64,000 nt of DNA from Rhopalosiphum padi (GCF_020882245.1 NC_083600.1:18476001-18540000), one strand, 5' to 3'. Positions 43,501 through 54,845 are shown, counted from the first letter of the stretch. The notes: generated by a model from the sequence alone, not told the origin. Program-made: numbers and translations.

Positions 43501-46500
43501 TTTTTTTGCGTGAAATATTGACAGGCTCGAGTTTGAATAATTACTTTATAAACAGTATTAGTATTCAATTGAAAATATAAAAATATTTTTTAATCCATTA
43601 AACTTTTTTTTTTTTTTACTATTATACAAAAATACATACAATTAATTTATTTTAACAACATTTATTTAGAAACTGAATATTTTTAGTAAAATATTATATA
43701 TTTTATTGCGAATTCATTCAAAGTATATCTATCTGTAAATATATTTCTGTAAGAATATATATTTTAAAGTTAATTAAAAATAAGTTTTTAAAATATAAAA
43801 TATATCGTTTTTAGTGTGTTAAATCTATTTTCTACCTATTGTATATTATTGTTGGTCGTAGATAGTGTTATATATAATTATAAATATAATACATATTATT
43901 TATAGTTAAATTCTTAGATTCGTTTTCATAATTTTATATTTATACAATTACCACTTAGCTAATCTGAAATCCATTATTAGTAAATAAAGTTAGCACTAAA
44001 AAAACTTAAAATATGTAGTTTTTAAGGATCTGATTAATATTAATATTTATTTTTTATATCTTTTATATGCATAACTATGTTTCAGGCTTTAGTCGTTAAT
44101 GTGTAACTGACTATAACTAAATAAATAAATCTGGAAAATTGAGATGATCAATAAAATTAAATGTCTCATCTGAAACCTGACCATGAATATTGAATATATT
44201 TAAATTAATTGTAAGTCATGTTGCATAATAATATAGTATTCGTTAAATTACACCTACTCATATTTAACTACAGAAAAATATTAATGTGGTAAAAAAGTAA
44301 TATATGAATATTTCTTATAGTATTATATGCATAATAATAATAGATAAGCAAAGTTATAAAATAATGTGAAAATCATAATTTTATGTATATTTTACAGACA
44401 TAATCAATAACTAATAATAAATTACTAGTATGATTCACTGGATGAAACGAAACATAAAATTAAAAATATTTCAACTATCAGATAAACAAAATAAAAAAAT
44501 GTAATGGCAGTCTTCTATATCTTTTGCCATAACTTAAACCGTAAAATCGTCGTTAGAGTTAAAAATACTATACTACTATATGTACATGGGTTTTAAATAG
44601 ACAATAATGAACTCAACTTTTAACTTTTTTAATCTAGCCCATAGTGTATTGCAGCATTTTGTATATTGTTAAAACCCTTTTTCATCGGTTGTGTATTTAA
44701 ATTGCTATGTTAAAATCATAATATTTTATACCTACAATTATATCAAGAATAGATTATCCTGTAACACATCACAATAAATAATAATATATATTTAAAACAT
44801 ACTCATTATAGGTAATTATATAGTTAGATGACCTAGCTATTTATCATGTAATCTTTTTTAATCATAAATCAAATAACATAAATTATTTTGAGAAACATTC
44901 GTGTTATGTTTTGCAATTTATACCATAGCCACACGGGTATCGTGATCACAAATTAATTTTTAACTAATTAACATTTTTACACATTTTTTCCCAAATAATT
45001 TATCTATTGTAGAAATCACTATCATTCAAAATATTATGATTACGTTTATGAATTTTATCTTAAAACTACAAGTCTTAAATCAGCCTGAGTGGATACAAGC
45101 ATTTTCATTGAAACAATGTACAACGGTTTTCCTTTAAATTATTATTAATCATTTCTGACGAGCAATGTTTTCCGACAAAACACAATGCATTAATTTTAAA
45201 GCAGAAACGAATTGTTATAACACCTTAAAATCCAGGGATCTTAAGACCCGTATAGAACTAACTACCCACTATTTAGTACTACGGGTTTACTAATTATTAT
45301 AAACAAACAATTTATCAAACTTTATACTTACTTAATGTGGTTTATAAGTTTTTACACACGACTAGAAAGCAATAGCAGGTTTTAACATATAGTGTCGGTA
45401 TAAATAATGAAGTACTTACGCAATATATAGATATGACGTTATTCTGAAAATAATGTTTAGTTAGGTATTATGAAAATAACAGTATGATTATAATATATGC
45501 TCCGTCTTCAATCGTCTGATACTAATTAGTAATTTATGACGTATACCTAATAAATTGATTATCAATGGGAAACTTTACACTGTAACACTTATCTACGTCA
45601 TCGAGTCATACAAACTTACGTTTGCTTACTTTTAAATTCAGAATGGATTGATTCAATTATATTATAATATGCGATGTGATGGGCAACAATTAGTTAAACC
45701 TATTACTATATATTACAGATAGTAATATAAACGATTTATAAAATATCTTTAATGATATAAAACCGTATAGAGGTTTAACAACACATAGTGCCTGGCGTTT
45801 GCTCAAATTTTTTTTTTTTGTACACTATGATTTATCATTGAAATATTGAATTCAAATTTAATTCGTTCATTAGTGGCCTACTCAATAACAAGGTACAATC
45901 AAACCTACTATACAGCAGAGAGACGTCCCTGCTGTTATTTTTAAAGTTTTAAAAGACTTAGCTGAGTGAATTTCACGAAATTGAATCCATTGGGAATATG
46001 CTTAATAATAATAATATTTAAGGATACAAAAAATGTAAAACTTTAAAGTGGAATACTGTGCTTGTGTCTGTATTTTCATAAAATATCTGACAAACTTAAC
46101 AGAATGCGCACTGTTAAAAAGAAGTCTTCACAATTTTTGGTAGAGCACTGACAGTAATTTTTTGAATAAGTTCGTTTAGTCGAAAACAGTATATAATATT
46201 ATTTAAATTAGATATGTTGTCAGGTATTTTGTACGTTGAATTTACACACAACTGGAATCGGAATTTAAATTGTCTTTAATTATAATTTTGTTTTTACATT
46301 TAAATATTATGATTGGTCTATATCGAATTTATGTATATAATTTTAATTTACTCAACACATTGTATTTATATTGAAATAGAAAGTAATCGATTTGTAAATG
46401 TAAGAAAAATAATAGAACGTTAGTTTGTTAATTTTCATTTTGAATATGTTACCAAACAAATTTGATTTTTATGGTGGAATGTTGACCTCAAAATAAAACA

Positions 46501-49500
46501 TGAGATATAAAGACACAAATGGTTTTCGAATATTTTGAAACTTGGCAAAAAAAAAATTGTTATTTTTAGGATTCGTTTTTAAAGTATGAGGTAGAAGGTA
46601 TACAGGGTGATTCTTTTATCATAAAACACTCATTATTTCAAAAAGTATTCATGTTTTTGAAAACATTTTTTTACATAGTTTCAAGTTGTTAAAAAGACTA
46701 CGTTTTTATTAAAAAATTATATTTTTTTAAGTTTTTTACTTTTTTGAATGACAACATAGAGTTTTAATTTTATATTCCAAAGCAGAATAATTTTCTGAGT
46801 ATTTTGATACATAAAAATCGAATTTATGACGAGTAGTTTATGAGTTATACATATTTAAAGTTTAGGAAAGCGGAGTGGTGTGGTGTGGTGTGGTACGGGG
46901 TTACCCTGCAAAATGTTTGTCCACTACTCCGCTTGTCTTAACTTTAAATATGTATAACTCATAAACTACTCGTCCTAAATTCGATTTTTATGTATCAAAA
47001 TACTCAGAAAATTATTCTGCTTTGGAATATAAAATTAAAACTCTATGTTGTCATTCAAAAAAGTAAAAAACTTAAAAAATATAATTTTTTAATAAAAACG
47101 TAGTCTTTTTAACAACTTGAAACTATGTAAAAAAATGTTTTCAAAAACATGAATACTTTTTGAAATAATGAGTGTTCTATGATAAAAGAATCACCTTGTA
47201 TTATAAGCACGTGCATATCAATTTTAGGATTAAAACTATTTACATTTTAAACATTTTGTTTAATTAATACGTATAAGTGTATGACAAAACACTGCAACAT
47301 TGACTACTATGCATTGTCATCATATAGTTTATACTCGATTATTTTGTCGGGGCACACAAGTACACAACGGTTTATATCAATTATAAAATACATAAAACGG
47401 ACAATAAAAGTATATAAGTACATTAAAATATTAAATTATTTACCAGCTGTCGTCTTTTAATGAAATAAAATGTATACATTAAATGGCATGTTTATACAGC
47501 TGATGATGGGGTTTATCATACATCTCATTTCTTTTCGGTCAACTGGTGATAGTATTAAATTTACATAAATATATACAAATAGACAACATTATCCTTTTCT
47601 CTCATGTGAGAGAACATTTCCGGTCCACAGCTCTATTCGATTAGCATAATTTATAAATATATACTATAATATATTCTTACTTAAATCCATCAATCTTCGA
47701 TATATATACATTATACATATGTTACACTTATCATTTCAAAATACTACTGAATTATGTTGTACGACTAAAATAATACAATGCTGATCGTACAAATACCGTA
47801 GGTTTATGAATTTTTAAAATCACCAAACTTACTATGACTTAACTTATTTCGTGGTAAGTGTTATAAAATAATAGAACAATTTCTATTGGAAATTGGAATA
47901 ATTTTTTTTTATACTGTCCGTTTAACTCGAACTATAATTTATACATACCCCTTCATAATTTTCAATACCGATGTATACAATTTCTGTTAAAATTAGCAAA
48001 TAGCTATCATCAATCGTCAAATAAAATAAAATTGATTTCAAAATTATAAAATCAGTAGGTATCAAACCGCATAGGTAATCAATAATATGTTAATATATAA
48101 ACAGAAGGGCTAAAATATATAGTTTGTTTGTTTGTTTGTTTTTTTTTTTTTAATGTTTTTAATCAGTGGGTGGGTATTTTAACTGATTTATTTTTATCGA
48201 TTCACTATTATTTGCTAATTCTATTTGTGTCTGATAATATCCATCACGAAATATTACATACAATATACTATTATTGCAATTATTATTATATTATTATAAC
48301 GTACAGTTGTAGCATAGCGTAATTTAAATATATTTAACTTAAAATAAGTGAACCAAACAAATATATATTCCAATATTATATATGTTTCCCTGGTTGCTCT
48401 ATACATTAAATAGGTATAGGTATACTATATATCAACCTAATGGTCAACATTACAGCGACCAATTATTGTTTTAATTTATAAGCGAATTATATATTTTTCT
48501 TTGTTAATGTTAATATTTTATTCAAAGCGTTTGAATGATTAACATTTTTAGAGAAGAAAATCGGTTCTGCTTAACTCAGATTTGATATGTTTTATGTTTA
48601 TAAAACGGACGCGACAAGTGAATGATAGGTCAGGGGTAGGGTTATTTCTAGAGGACATCTCAACCGCCTTAATTGTTGCCTCCGTCTAACGAGTGCGTAA
48701 CATAGTAAATTTATGCTCAGCAATTCACGTTTGACATCATCGGATTAAAAATGTTGCGTGGATTAATTCACTTATTGGAAACTTGCCGGCGAGAACATCC
48801 TTTGTGTTCGTAAGCAGGTTCTTAACTACCATTCAGTTTTTAAATGAGTTATGGCCATTTTAAAACAGCGCTATTTTATAAAACGCAATACTAGCTATAA
48901 AAAAAAAAAAAAGAATAATTTTCGCAAAAAACCGCGGACATACGAACGCAGAGAATGTTCTACACCGTTAAATTTAATTGTAGGTCTGTTGGCTGTAATT
49001 TTCCGACTAACGAGACTAAACGCGAGTAATTATTGCTGATCGTAAATTATTACTAAATACCTATGCATATATGGTACACTTACACACTTGTGAGACGCGA
49101 GCAGAGGACGTAAATCGTGAATGCGTAACCACATGTTGTGACGTCCTATTCGGTGCACTGTCATCGGCTACATCATAATCAACCCTATAAAATAACATTC
49201 GATTGATGCCGTTCGCTTGTACTTGCGATGTTAACAGAGAAACAGTGTTTTTTGTTGTGTACCGACAGGAAACGATGTTACGGTGTTGTGGCGGCGACAG
49301 CGGCTGCGGCGGCGACGGATGGACCGGAAAGGGCGGCAAACAGCAGCGTCCGGCACGCTGGGCACGGAGAAGGCTGCGCAGCGACTCGTCCGAACCGACC
49401 GCCGACGACCGCCGACCGAAGTACAGACGCGTGTCCGGACGAACGACTTCGTCCGTCGACTTTCCCGCCACCGCCGACGAAATCGACGACGACGACGACG

Positions 49501-49877
49501 ACGAAGTTTGCCGTGACGGTGGTCCGGTCGCCGACGCCGGGCAGCTCGCCGACTGTGGCTGGGGGCGGTCGCTGACGGGGTTGACGGCCGCCGGAAACGC
49601 CGAGCGACGGCACGACAGCAGCTGCAGCAACAGTGCCGGCAGCAGCGGAGGGAATTGCGACGACAGCTCCGCTGCGTCCGGCGCGGCGCTTGCTGCGACC
49701 GGCGCCCGTGGACGGCGTCCGGCGAAAGCGCCGCCGGCGATAGCGCTCAGCAACTGGACAGTGATCAGCAATAGCAGCCTCAAGGACGTGGACAGCGACG
49801 ATCTGCGCGACGAGCTCGTCGGTTACGCGGCCGACCACTCGGCGGCGATCCGCGGCGAGACTACGTATTATTATTAA
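28190..49877 (+). CDS. CapaR: CAPA/PRXamide neuropeptide receptor (class A GPCR), five coding exons
   Basis: Coding exons 28190-28503, 32825-33041, 37028-37331, 41229-41464 and 49269-49877 join in frame with GT/AG borders to give 559 residues. Seven-helix landmarks are all present: glycosylation site N19-L-T, GN at 58-59, LAMSDL with D87, cysteine C115 before helix 3, E-R-Y 139-141, W167, ECL2 cysteine C195, P225, CWAP 288-291 and NPILY 341-345. Helix 4 ending in AIPQA and the MSKLSRAVK stretch after ICHPF point to the CAPA receptor branch rather than the pyrokinin receptors, but this subtype call comes from memory of the families. In insects CAPA receptors bind CAPA (periviscerokinin) peptides and signal through Gq and calcium. 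The cytoplasmic tail of about 200 residues is long for the family. The first coding exon follows a splice acceptor, so the promoter and a 5' UTR exon lie upstream and unseen. Confidence 0.9.
28504..30700 (+). other. CapaR intron 1, left part
   Basis: Intron 1 runs from 28,504 to 32,824. This part holds a less AT-rich patch (28,660-29,190) with a 116-codon open frame on the minus strand (28,687-29,034) that has no ATG at its start, and a TG/TA microsatellite at 30,161-30,240. No recognisable domain was found in the minus-strand frame. Confidence 0.6.
30161..30240. repeat. TG/TA microsatellite in CapaR intron 1
   Basis: Alternating purine-pyrimidine tracts: (TG)n, (TA)n, (TG)n with single interruptions. 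Likely length-polymorphic. Confidence 0.85.
30700..32630. mobile_element. nested DNA-transposon cluster with inverted motifs
   Basis: Three short motifs recur in both orientations. CAGTTGCCCTCAA-type words lie at about 30,719, 30,769, 30,783 and 30,805 on the plus strand and once in reverse near 32,606. CGATTGAGAACG lies at 31,411 and 31,454 and in reverse at 31,894, 31,951 and 31,982. ACCCGGTAAAAAAT-type words lie at 31,387, about 32,000 and 32,550. GCAACGTTGCC (31,490) and GGCAACGTTGC (31,873) are also mirrored. This fits one non-autonomous element inserted in another inside CapaR intron 1. No transposase frame was seen. Confidence 0.6.
32825..33041 (+). CDS. CapaR: CapaR coding exon 2 (residues 105-177)
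   Basis: The exon lies between acceptor TTTACAG (ending 32824) and donor CAG/GTTAGT (33042). It encodes YPYVFGE, the conserved helix-3 cysteine C115, helix 3 ending in ERY 139-141 (the family's usual form of the DRY motif), intracellular loop 2 and helix 4 with W167, ending AIPQ. The frame joins exactly to both neighbours (217 bases: 1 plus 72 codons). Its residues are the most diagnostic of the protein for the neuromedin-U/CAPA group. Confidence 0.92.
33042..37027 (+). other. CapaR intron 2
   Basis: 3,986 bases, AT-rich, between donor CAG/GTTAGT and acceptor TCCTCAG. No nested gene or transposon with clear ends was seen. A less AT-rich patch at about 33,590-33,670 may be an old transposon relic. 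Confidence 0.75.
37028..37331 (+). CDS. CapaR: CapaR coding exon 3 (residues 178-278)
   Basis: Acceptor TCCTCAG ends at 37027 and donor CTCG/GTAAGT begins at 37332. The exon starts in phase 0 with ALQF, continuing AIPQ from the previous exon. It carries extracellular loop 2 with C195, which should pair with C115, then helix 5 (about 209-235, P225 and Y233), LRLRR at its cytoplasmic end and a polar, basic intracellular loop 3 with many Ser/Thr (residues 239-275). The exon leaves one base, which forms Val279 with the next exon. Confidence 0.92.
38261..38326. repeat. 22-bp tandem repeat, three units
   Basis: Units at 38,261-38,282, 38,283-38,304 and 38,305-38,326 share the pattern ATATTTAYTRTATTAAAATAAT with few differences. 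Non-coding, in CapaR intron 3. Confidence 0.75.
39868..40025. mobile_element. 158-bp hAT-like MITE with perfect 8-bp target duplication
   Basis: Ends are CAGGCGCGTACAG and CTGTATACGCGCCTG, an inverted pair differing by a TA. Immediately outside, TGCATTAC occurs on both sides (39,860-39,867 and 40,026-40,033), a perfect 8-base duplication. The interior has G-runs on the left and C-runs on the right. Located in CapaR intron 3. No coding capacity, so it was moved by a transposase encoded elsewhere, probably hAT. Confidence 0.85.
41229..41464 (+). CDS. CapaR: CapaR coding exon 4 (residues 279-357)
   Basis: Acceptor ATTTTCAG ends at 41228. The exon encodes helix 6 with the CWAP motif (288-291), extracellular loop 3 (HASSGNLDAKDIPFLHQ), and helix 7 with NPILY (341-345), ending in the helix-8 start KFRGAFK. 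The donor AAG/GTATGT at 41465 is in phase 0. If the intron were retained the protein would end after Val-Cys-Arg at a TAG at 41474-41476, giving a 360-residue short-tail form. A transposon target site begins 23 bases past the exon end. Confidence 0.92.
41496..42316. mobile_element. 821-bp DNA transposon with 8-bp target duplication in CapaR intron 4
   Basis: ACCATCTT flanks the element on both sides (41,488-41,495 and 42,317-42,324). Ends are GGGGGTTTTCCGAGTGCGTC and, in reverse, GGGGATATTCCGAGTGCGTC. The word RAGTGCGTCC is repeated at 41,507, 41,545 and 41,572 on the left and in reverse at 42,256 and 42,296 on the right, which look like transposase-binding subterminal repeats. No transposase frame was found. 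The 8-base duplication fits hAT- or P-type elements. Confidence 0.85.
45791..45940 (+). repeat. dispersed repeat family, copy in CapaR intron 4
   Basis: Contains ATGATTTATCATTGAAATAT, TGAATTCAAATTTAATTCG, GTGGCCTACTCAA and TACAGCAGAGAGACGTCCC in the same order as the copy at 26,148. The ends decay into AT-rich DNA. Confidence 0.6.
46603..47198. mobile_element. foldback MITE, copy 1 (TA-flanked)
   Basis: The whole element is a near-perfect palindrome: two arms of about 260-280 bases that mirror each other around a short GC-rich centre (46,870-46,930) with GTGGT repeats and CTACTCCGC. Ends are CAGGGTGATTC and GAATCACCTTG, flanked by TA on each side (46,601-46,602 and 47,199-47,200), as for Tc1/mariner-type insertion. 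A transcript, for instance the CapaR pre-mRNA, would fold into a long hairpin here. Confidence 0.85.
48122..48151. repeat. GTTT/poly-T microsatellite
   Basis: Repeated GTTT units followed by a T run, in CapaR intron 4. Confidence 0.85.
49269..49877 (+). CDS. CapaR: CapaR last coding exon: cytoplasmic tail (residues 358-559)
   Basis: Acceptor ACCGACAG ends at 49268. The exon opens in phase 0 with ETMLRCCG, the usual continuation of the family's RGAFK and a likely palmitoylation site (C363, C364). The remaining tail of about 195 residues is low in complexity: basic patches (WARRRLR, KYRR), a run of six Asp (430-435) encoded by six GAC codons, many Ser and Ala, and an end in ETTYYY. Stop TAA is at 49875-49877. 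The exon is far more GC- and CpG-rich than its surroundings, which is why long open frames also occur on the opposite strand. The frame and splice join are convincing; the distal tail itself resembles nothing I recognise. Confidence 0.82.
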   Translation, partial: ETMLRCCGGDSGCGGDGWTGKGGKQQRPARWARRRLRSDSSEPTADDRRPKYRRVSGRTTSSVDFPATADEIDDDDDDEVCRDGGPVADAGQLADCGWGRSLTGLTAAGNAERRHDSSCSNSAGSSGGNCDDSSAASGAALAATGARGRRPAKAPPAIALSNWTVISNSSLKDVDSDDLRDELVGYAADHSAAIRGETTYYY

Positions 49878-52800
49878 ATAATGGGGCACGACGGGGGTTT
49901 GTCCCCCCGAGAGCGGAACACTATAAACGTGCCGCGCCGATAATACTGTTTTAAACGGGTGATGTGGTCGTCGGGGCGAGTGTAATAGTTTTGCAGACCA
50001 AAAAATTAATATTCCGTTTGGGCGAATGAGATTGTTTTTACCTGTACGCGAACGATATACCCACACGTATAGTATGGAGTAGGTACGGACTTATTCGTGA
50101 TGCGCGTGTAATTTTATTTTATTTTATTCTTACCTGTACATTGCTAGACTATGATATACAATATTACAATACCGATATCTTATTAAAGTTAGTGTCCATT
50201 ATTATTGATTATGTATATTATTGTATGTGATTTTATTTTATTTTTGGAAATTGAAACTGTTCATTTATTATAATATTATATATTATAAATAATGTAAACC
50301 AATATGAATTTACCTATATAAACCTATTCATACGATTAATCCGCCCAAACAATATTTTTTATGGAACAAGCACTCATCTCAACGATATTATGACGTATAA
50401 CTATTCGGCCCAAATGGTCTACGCCCATTTATAGGTTGCGATTTGCGTTTGTGGTGTGTGTAATGACTCGTGTTTGAAAAGTATAGTACCTATCTATGCG
50501 ATGTCTACAGCGTGAGTGTGCGACTCAGTGTAGCTGATATATTTTTTTCCTAACATCAGTCATTGGTAGGTTTTTCCCATATTGATTATACAAACAAAAC
50601 TACGATACATCTTTCATGTCGTTGTAGTGTTGTAGCGTCGTAATATTAATTAATAATTTTTAAAATATTATAATATACAATGCTATAATATTATGAAGAA
50701 ACCGTTTTTTTTTCAGAAGTATTTTTATAAAATACATTGTTTATACCTTATTATAAATTTATAACCAATTATCATGTAAAGTCGGTTTCAGAGTTATATA
50801 TCGTATGTCGACCCAACTCTGGAAACTTTTTGGTAGATTGTGGTTAGTTAATAATACCATGGTCGCAGAAGCCAATCATAATACGATAAAAGTTAGGTGA
50901 CATGACAGACAATGTAGTTGTAATGGCGGCTTAATAATAATGTGGTTTAAAACTTTAAACTACAATGATTTTGCAAGAAAGAGGAAAATGTCTCCTTAGC
51001 CTTCATTTAAATAAACCATGGAATATTATCTTTTATACGCAGTAAATTTTAAAGCCAAACACCTACTTATATAAATCACAGACTAACATCGATCTTAGAC
51101 GTCTGATTTACGTATAGATATGTGGAAACTTGAAAAACAGAAAGTCAAAAACAATACTACCGTGTGTCTTATACAAGTACAGCACAGAAAATTAGATAGG
51201 TAAACCCAATTTTATATTATAATATTAGAGTGAATTTACCTATTATAAAACTTAAAAGTAAAACATTTGATATGTATGTAATGTTTGTACATATAGATTT
51301 TATACAATATACAAATAATAACATTTATGTTTCGTAGTAACCGATTAACTCAAATGTTATGCAATGTTACTCAAAAGCTAACAAGACAACATTTATTCTG
51401 CTGAACGCGTGGTTTCTATGTTTAATACGTTGGTAAGCAGTGGCAGACTAATATAAACTAAGATTCAAGATTCAACTACTTGACCAGACATAAAATTTAA
51501 GTTTTGGCCAAGAATTAGTATTTTTTTTAAGCTATAAACACATGCTTATTTTGAGGTTTTATAAAATATTTTCCTCTCAAAATACTAAATAGTAATTACT
51601 AAACAAAATAAATAATAATTCACACTTAATAAAAAACAGAATGTAATATTAAACTTAAAAAATTGTACATAGTTTTTTTAGTCTTATAAATCACTTTTAT
51701 TTTAACAATATCTTCAACATCAATATTAAGTATATTTTTCTCTTCTCTACTTTCATAATCAGCAATCTCTCCGATTATTAATTAGAATAAATAACAACCC
51801 TCAGCCCACTGGGAAAAGTTACGATATCCCGCCAGCATAGTCCACTATGCTAGCTATTTGTAAAATGGAGATACAGCACGAGTGCGCATGCTCTTACATC
51901 ATATAACTTAACTGACTTCACGATATTCGTCATGTACAATATAATTTATGGATATGTTTGTATAATACCTTTTATTGTATGGAACGTGATTGAATCTCAA
52001 ATATTTTTAACGGTGAATTTATGACAATATAGATCTCCATACGATTAAATTACGTCTCGGTCTATACTCTCGAATAAGTCAACTTTTACATAATATAATA
52101 TATTATAATATGTACCTCTATAATGTATGGCACGAATGTAGGAGGTCTTTTTATTCTCAACGAGAAAGTTTCTTGGCGTTGACTATTTTTCACTCACCTC
52201 TGTGCGCTTCATTCATATATGTTTTCAAGACATCTCTGCGCACTATTTTGAAACGGTTTAAGTCAGTTTTATTTTTTATCAAGCATTGCGTGCACAATTC
52301 AAGATATGTCATTCCAAATAACTCGAGATTCAGCCTTCAAACAGCTTTTAAAGTATAATATACAATATACTTGCATAGTATATAATAAATTAAATTTGAG
52401 CTACATACGAATTGCGTTCCAAATATCTAATATATAGTATCAATTTGACCACAAAATAAAAAATGTTTAACATTTATAGATTATATTTTAAGTACATAAA
52501 TACAGCACCCAATTGCGGTTTTCCTTCTTCTTTATGGGTGATGTATTCAGGTTCAGTTACACGAAGAACTTAAAATACCTGTGAATATTTCCATTCAAAA
52601 TTAGACGGTATGTTATATTTTGATCATCCAAATATCTACAAATGTATTGATGTACTAAAATACGTAGGTATATCAAAATCTGTAGTATTGATCAAAAAAA
52701 TAAAATAAAACGTGAAATATGTGAAAAACAAGAATTATTAAGAAAACAATAAATGATTAAAACAAATACGAAAATAATCAAATAACACGTTTTAATTACC

Positions 52801-54346
52801 TATATAGAAACTTTAAATTTTATTGGCTCTAGTAAAAAAAAAAATAAACCAACTAGCTATTCAGTATTCATTATTTTATTTTATTAGTATAAAAAATTAA
52901 TTTCATTCGATGACACGTAGATGAGACTTCCAACTTTTATCGTGGTATAAAACTAAAATTATAAAAACAACTAAATTAAATACAGAATAATTCTGTAATC
53001 ATTATATTTACTTAATCTTACTGTGATTTTTTATTTACTTTAATAATATTTAATATTTAATAGATGGTATTATACACATCAAAAATGATTATTCCCTATT
53101 TTACCTATTCATTGAATTTTATACTATAGAGGGGATCATCAAAATATTTAAACTACAACATGCTTATTGCTTATAGATACATATCTTAGCTTATATATAC
53201 CTATATAATGAAATTTAGAAATTCGAATTGAAAATAAAAAAATGTTCATGTTTTATTACATATTTTCTATAGGGCCCTTGAAAGTTGTATTAAACCGTTT
53301 CATCAAAAGTATAATACCATAAATAAGAAATATGCTATATTTTGTAGCCTGGAGGTGTCTATTTTATATTGCGCTATTATCCTTTGGCCTGAACTTCTAT
53401 TTAAATTCACGTACTTCCGTAATCCAAAAAAACATAAATATTTAACATTTTTAGACGTGATCTAAAATTGCCTTGTTTCAAATGTACAAATTGTCATACA
53501 TTATTATACTCGTAAAAACCATTTACTCTCCTACACAATTAGGTAACTATAAATTATAGTATTATGATATTTATTAACTAGACACAATATTTTTATGTAT
53601 AAAAATCCATCGTCAATTATATTCAAATTCATAACTATAAAATAAAATTTTCTCCATGTATGTACTTGCATTTACCTTTATTCACTACATATTCAAATTT
53701 TATCAAGCCTACGTTTTAGATGTATTTTTTTTTAATTTGCATTTTATCAATTATCTATATTATACAAAACAAACATTTTAAAACTTATTCTTCCTCCTAC
53801 GATTGAATTATCTGCAATTATTAAATTTAAAGAAAGTAAGTACGTTATTGTGATGAATTTACAGAAGACGCAACGGAAATTTGACCGAAAACAGCTAGTG
53901 AAAACATTTATAATCCGTTACTGAATTTATTTTTTGGATTTTTATAATTTCAATATAAAACAAAAATAGTTTTACAGAATGTAACATTGTTCTATTAAAT
54001 TGTCCTACTATATCTTACAATAAAACTTAAATTTTATAAAAAATAGAATGTAAACGGGCATATTTTTAGAAAAATAGAAAAATATTTTTAAAACTTAATT
54101 AACAGGATGCCTGGTTAACAAGATTTCTGCAGGATAATCAAAAAAGGACTAGTCTTAGAGCTAAACAAGATATAAATAATGTGTAACGGAAATTCCATTA
54201 AATAGGGAAATACGAATTATTTGTATAGTCTTCGTTCTTCTCATCAAGCTATTAAAGTATATTTTTCACATTCACCGAAAATCTCGTTGCCATATCTCTT
54301 AGATCTAAGACTAAACCTTTGACTAAATTTCAGAAATTATAATTAC
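49878..54346. other. CapaR 3' UTR and intergenic DNA
   Basis: The first few hundred bases should be CapaR 3' UTR. Beyond that the DNA is AT-rich. A less AT-rich patch at 51,790-52,360 has an 82-codon frame without recognisable domain and is probably transposon debris. Confidence 0.5.
50182..50187 (+). terminator. possible poly(A) signal ATTAAA for CapaR
   Basis: ATTAAA lies about 305 bases past the CapaR stop codon, followed by a T-rich stretch. It is the first good variant signal I see after the stop. AT-rich DNA makes chance matches likely. Confidence 0.3.
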
Positions 54347-54835
54347 TAGGGAACGGATTTGAATGCAAATTGCATTTTTTTCTGAATGTCCGAAAACATT
54401 GCTTTCCATGCACAAAGTTAATTTCATACATCAAGGAATTAAAAAATGTAATTTTTATTTTGCTTTTTTTGACATTTTTAGTGCACTTTATATGTTTTTA
54501 AGTCAAAAATTCGATAAAAATATATGAACATTCATACTAAAAAAATAAATATTTATTATGTTTTTACCGATCAGATAAACCCAGACGAAATTATTGTTGA
54601 CACGCGTAGACACACGTATGTATACATACAAGTACATATAAACAAGTTACAACATATATTTTTTATCAGATCAATTTTTCATAATAATGTGTTTTTTAAA
54701 AGTTTTAAGTTCAAAATTGTGTTGTTATTGAATTTAAATAAATTTTTAAAGTTTTTTAGTGAATTTTTTTAAGGCATTAAGTCGTATTTTTTAGGACTTT
54801 TTTTTATTTTTTATGGCATTAAAGTCCGTTCCCTA
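54347..54835 (+). mobile_element. hAT-like MITE, copy 2
   Basis: Termini TAGGGAACGGATTTGAATGC and, in reverse from the right, TAGGGAACGGACTTTAATGC form a 20-base inverted repeat with few mismatches. ATAATTAC occurs directly on the left (54,339-54,346) and two bases past the right end (54,838-54,845), an 8-base duplication typical of hAT insertions. The family is shared with the element at 10,522-11,034. An 82-codon frame inside has no transposase features. Confidence 0.8.
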
Positions 54836-54845
54836 TAATAATTAC

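Larger units (their letters stand above)
41465..49268 (+). other. CapaR intron 4
   Basis: 7,804 bases, the largest intron of the gene, separating helix 7 from the tail exon. It contains the 821-bp transposon, a dispersed repeat copy, a foldback MITE and a (GTTT)n microsatellite, all listed separately. The last 700 bases (48,590-49,268) are less AT-rich, but I see no additional exon there. Confidence 0.75.

Noticed and set aside
49228..49575. 115-codon plus-strand frame in another phase of the tail exon
   Set aside because: Out of phase with exon 4 and the acceptor at 49,268; the phase-0 frame continues the family's RGAFK/ETMLRCCG.
49061..49783. 240-codon minus-strand frame opposite the receptor tail exon, beginning with a signal-peptide-like hydrophobic stretch
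   Set aside because: It begins at TTG rather than ATG, is fully explained by the GC-rich opposite strand of a real exon, and has only low-complexity residues.
49278..50066. 262-codon minus-strand frame over the same exon and the CapaR 3' UTR
   Set aside because: Starts at GTG, low-complexity Val/Ala/Arg composition, no domain. A shadow of the GC-rich sense exon.
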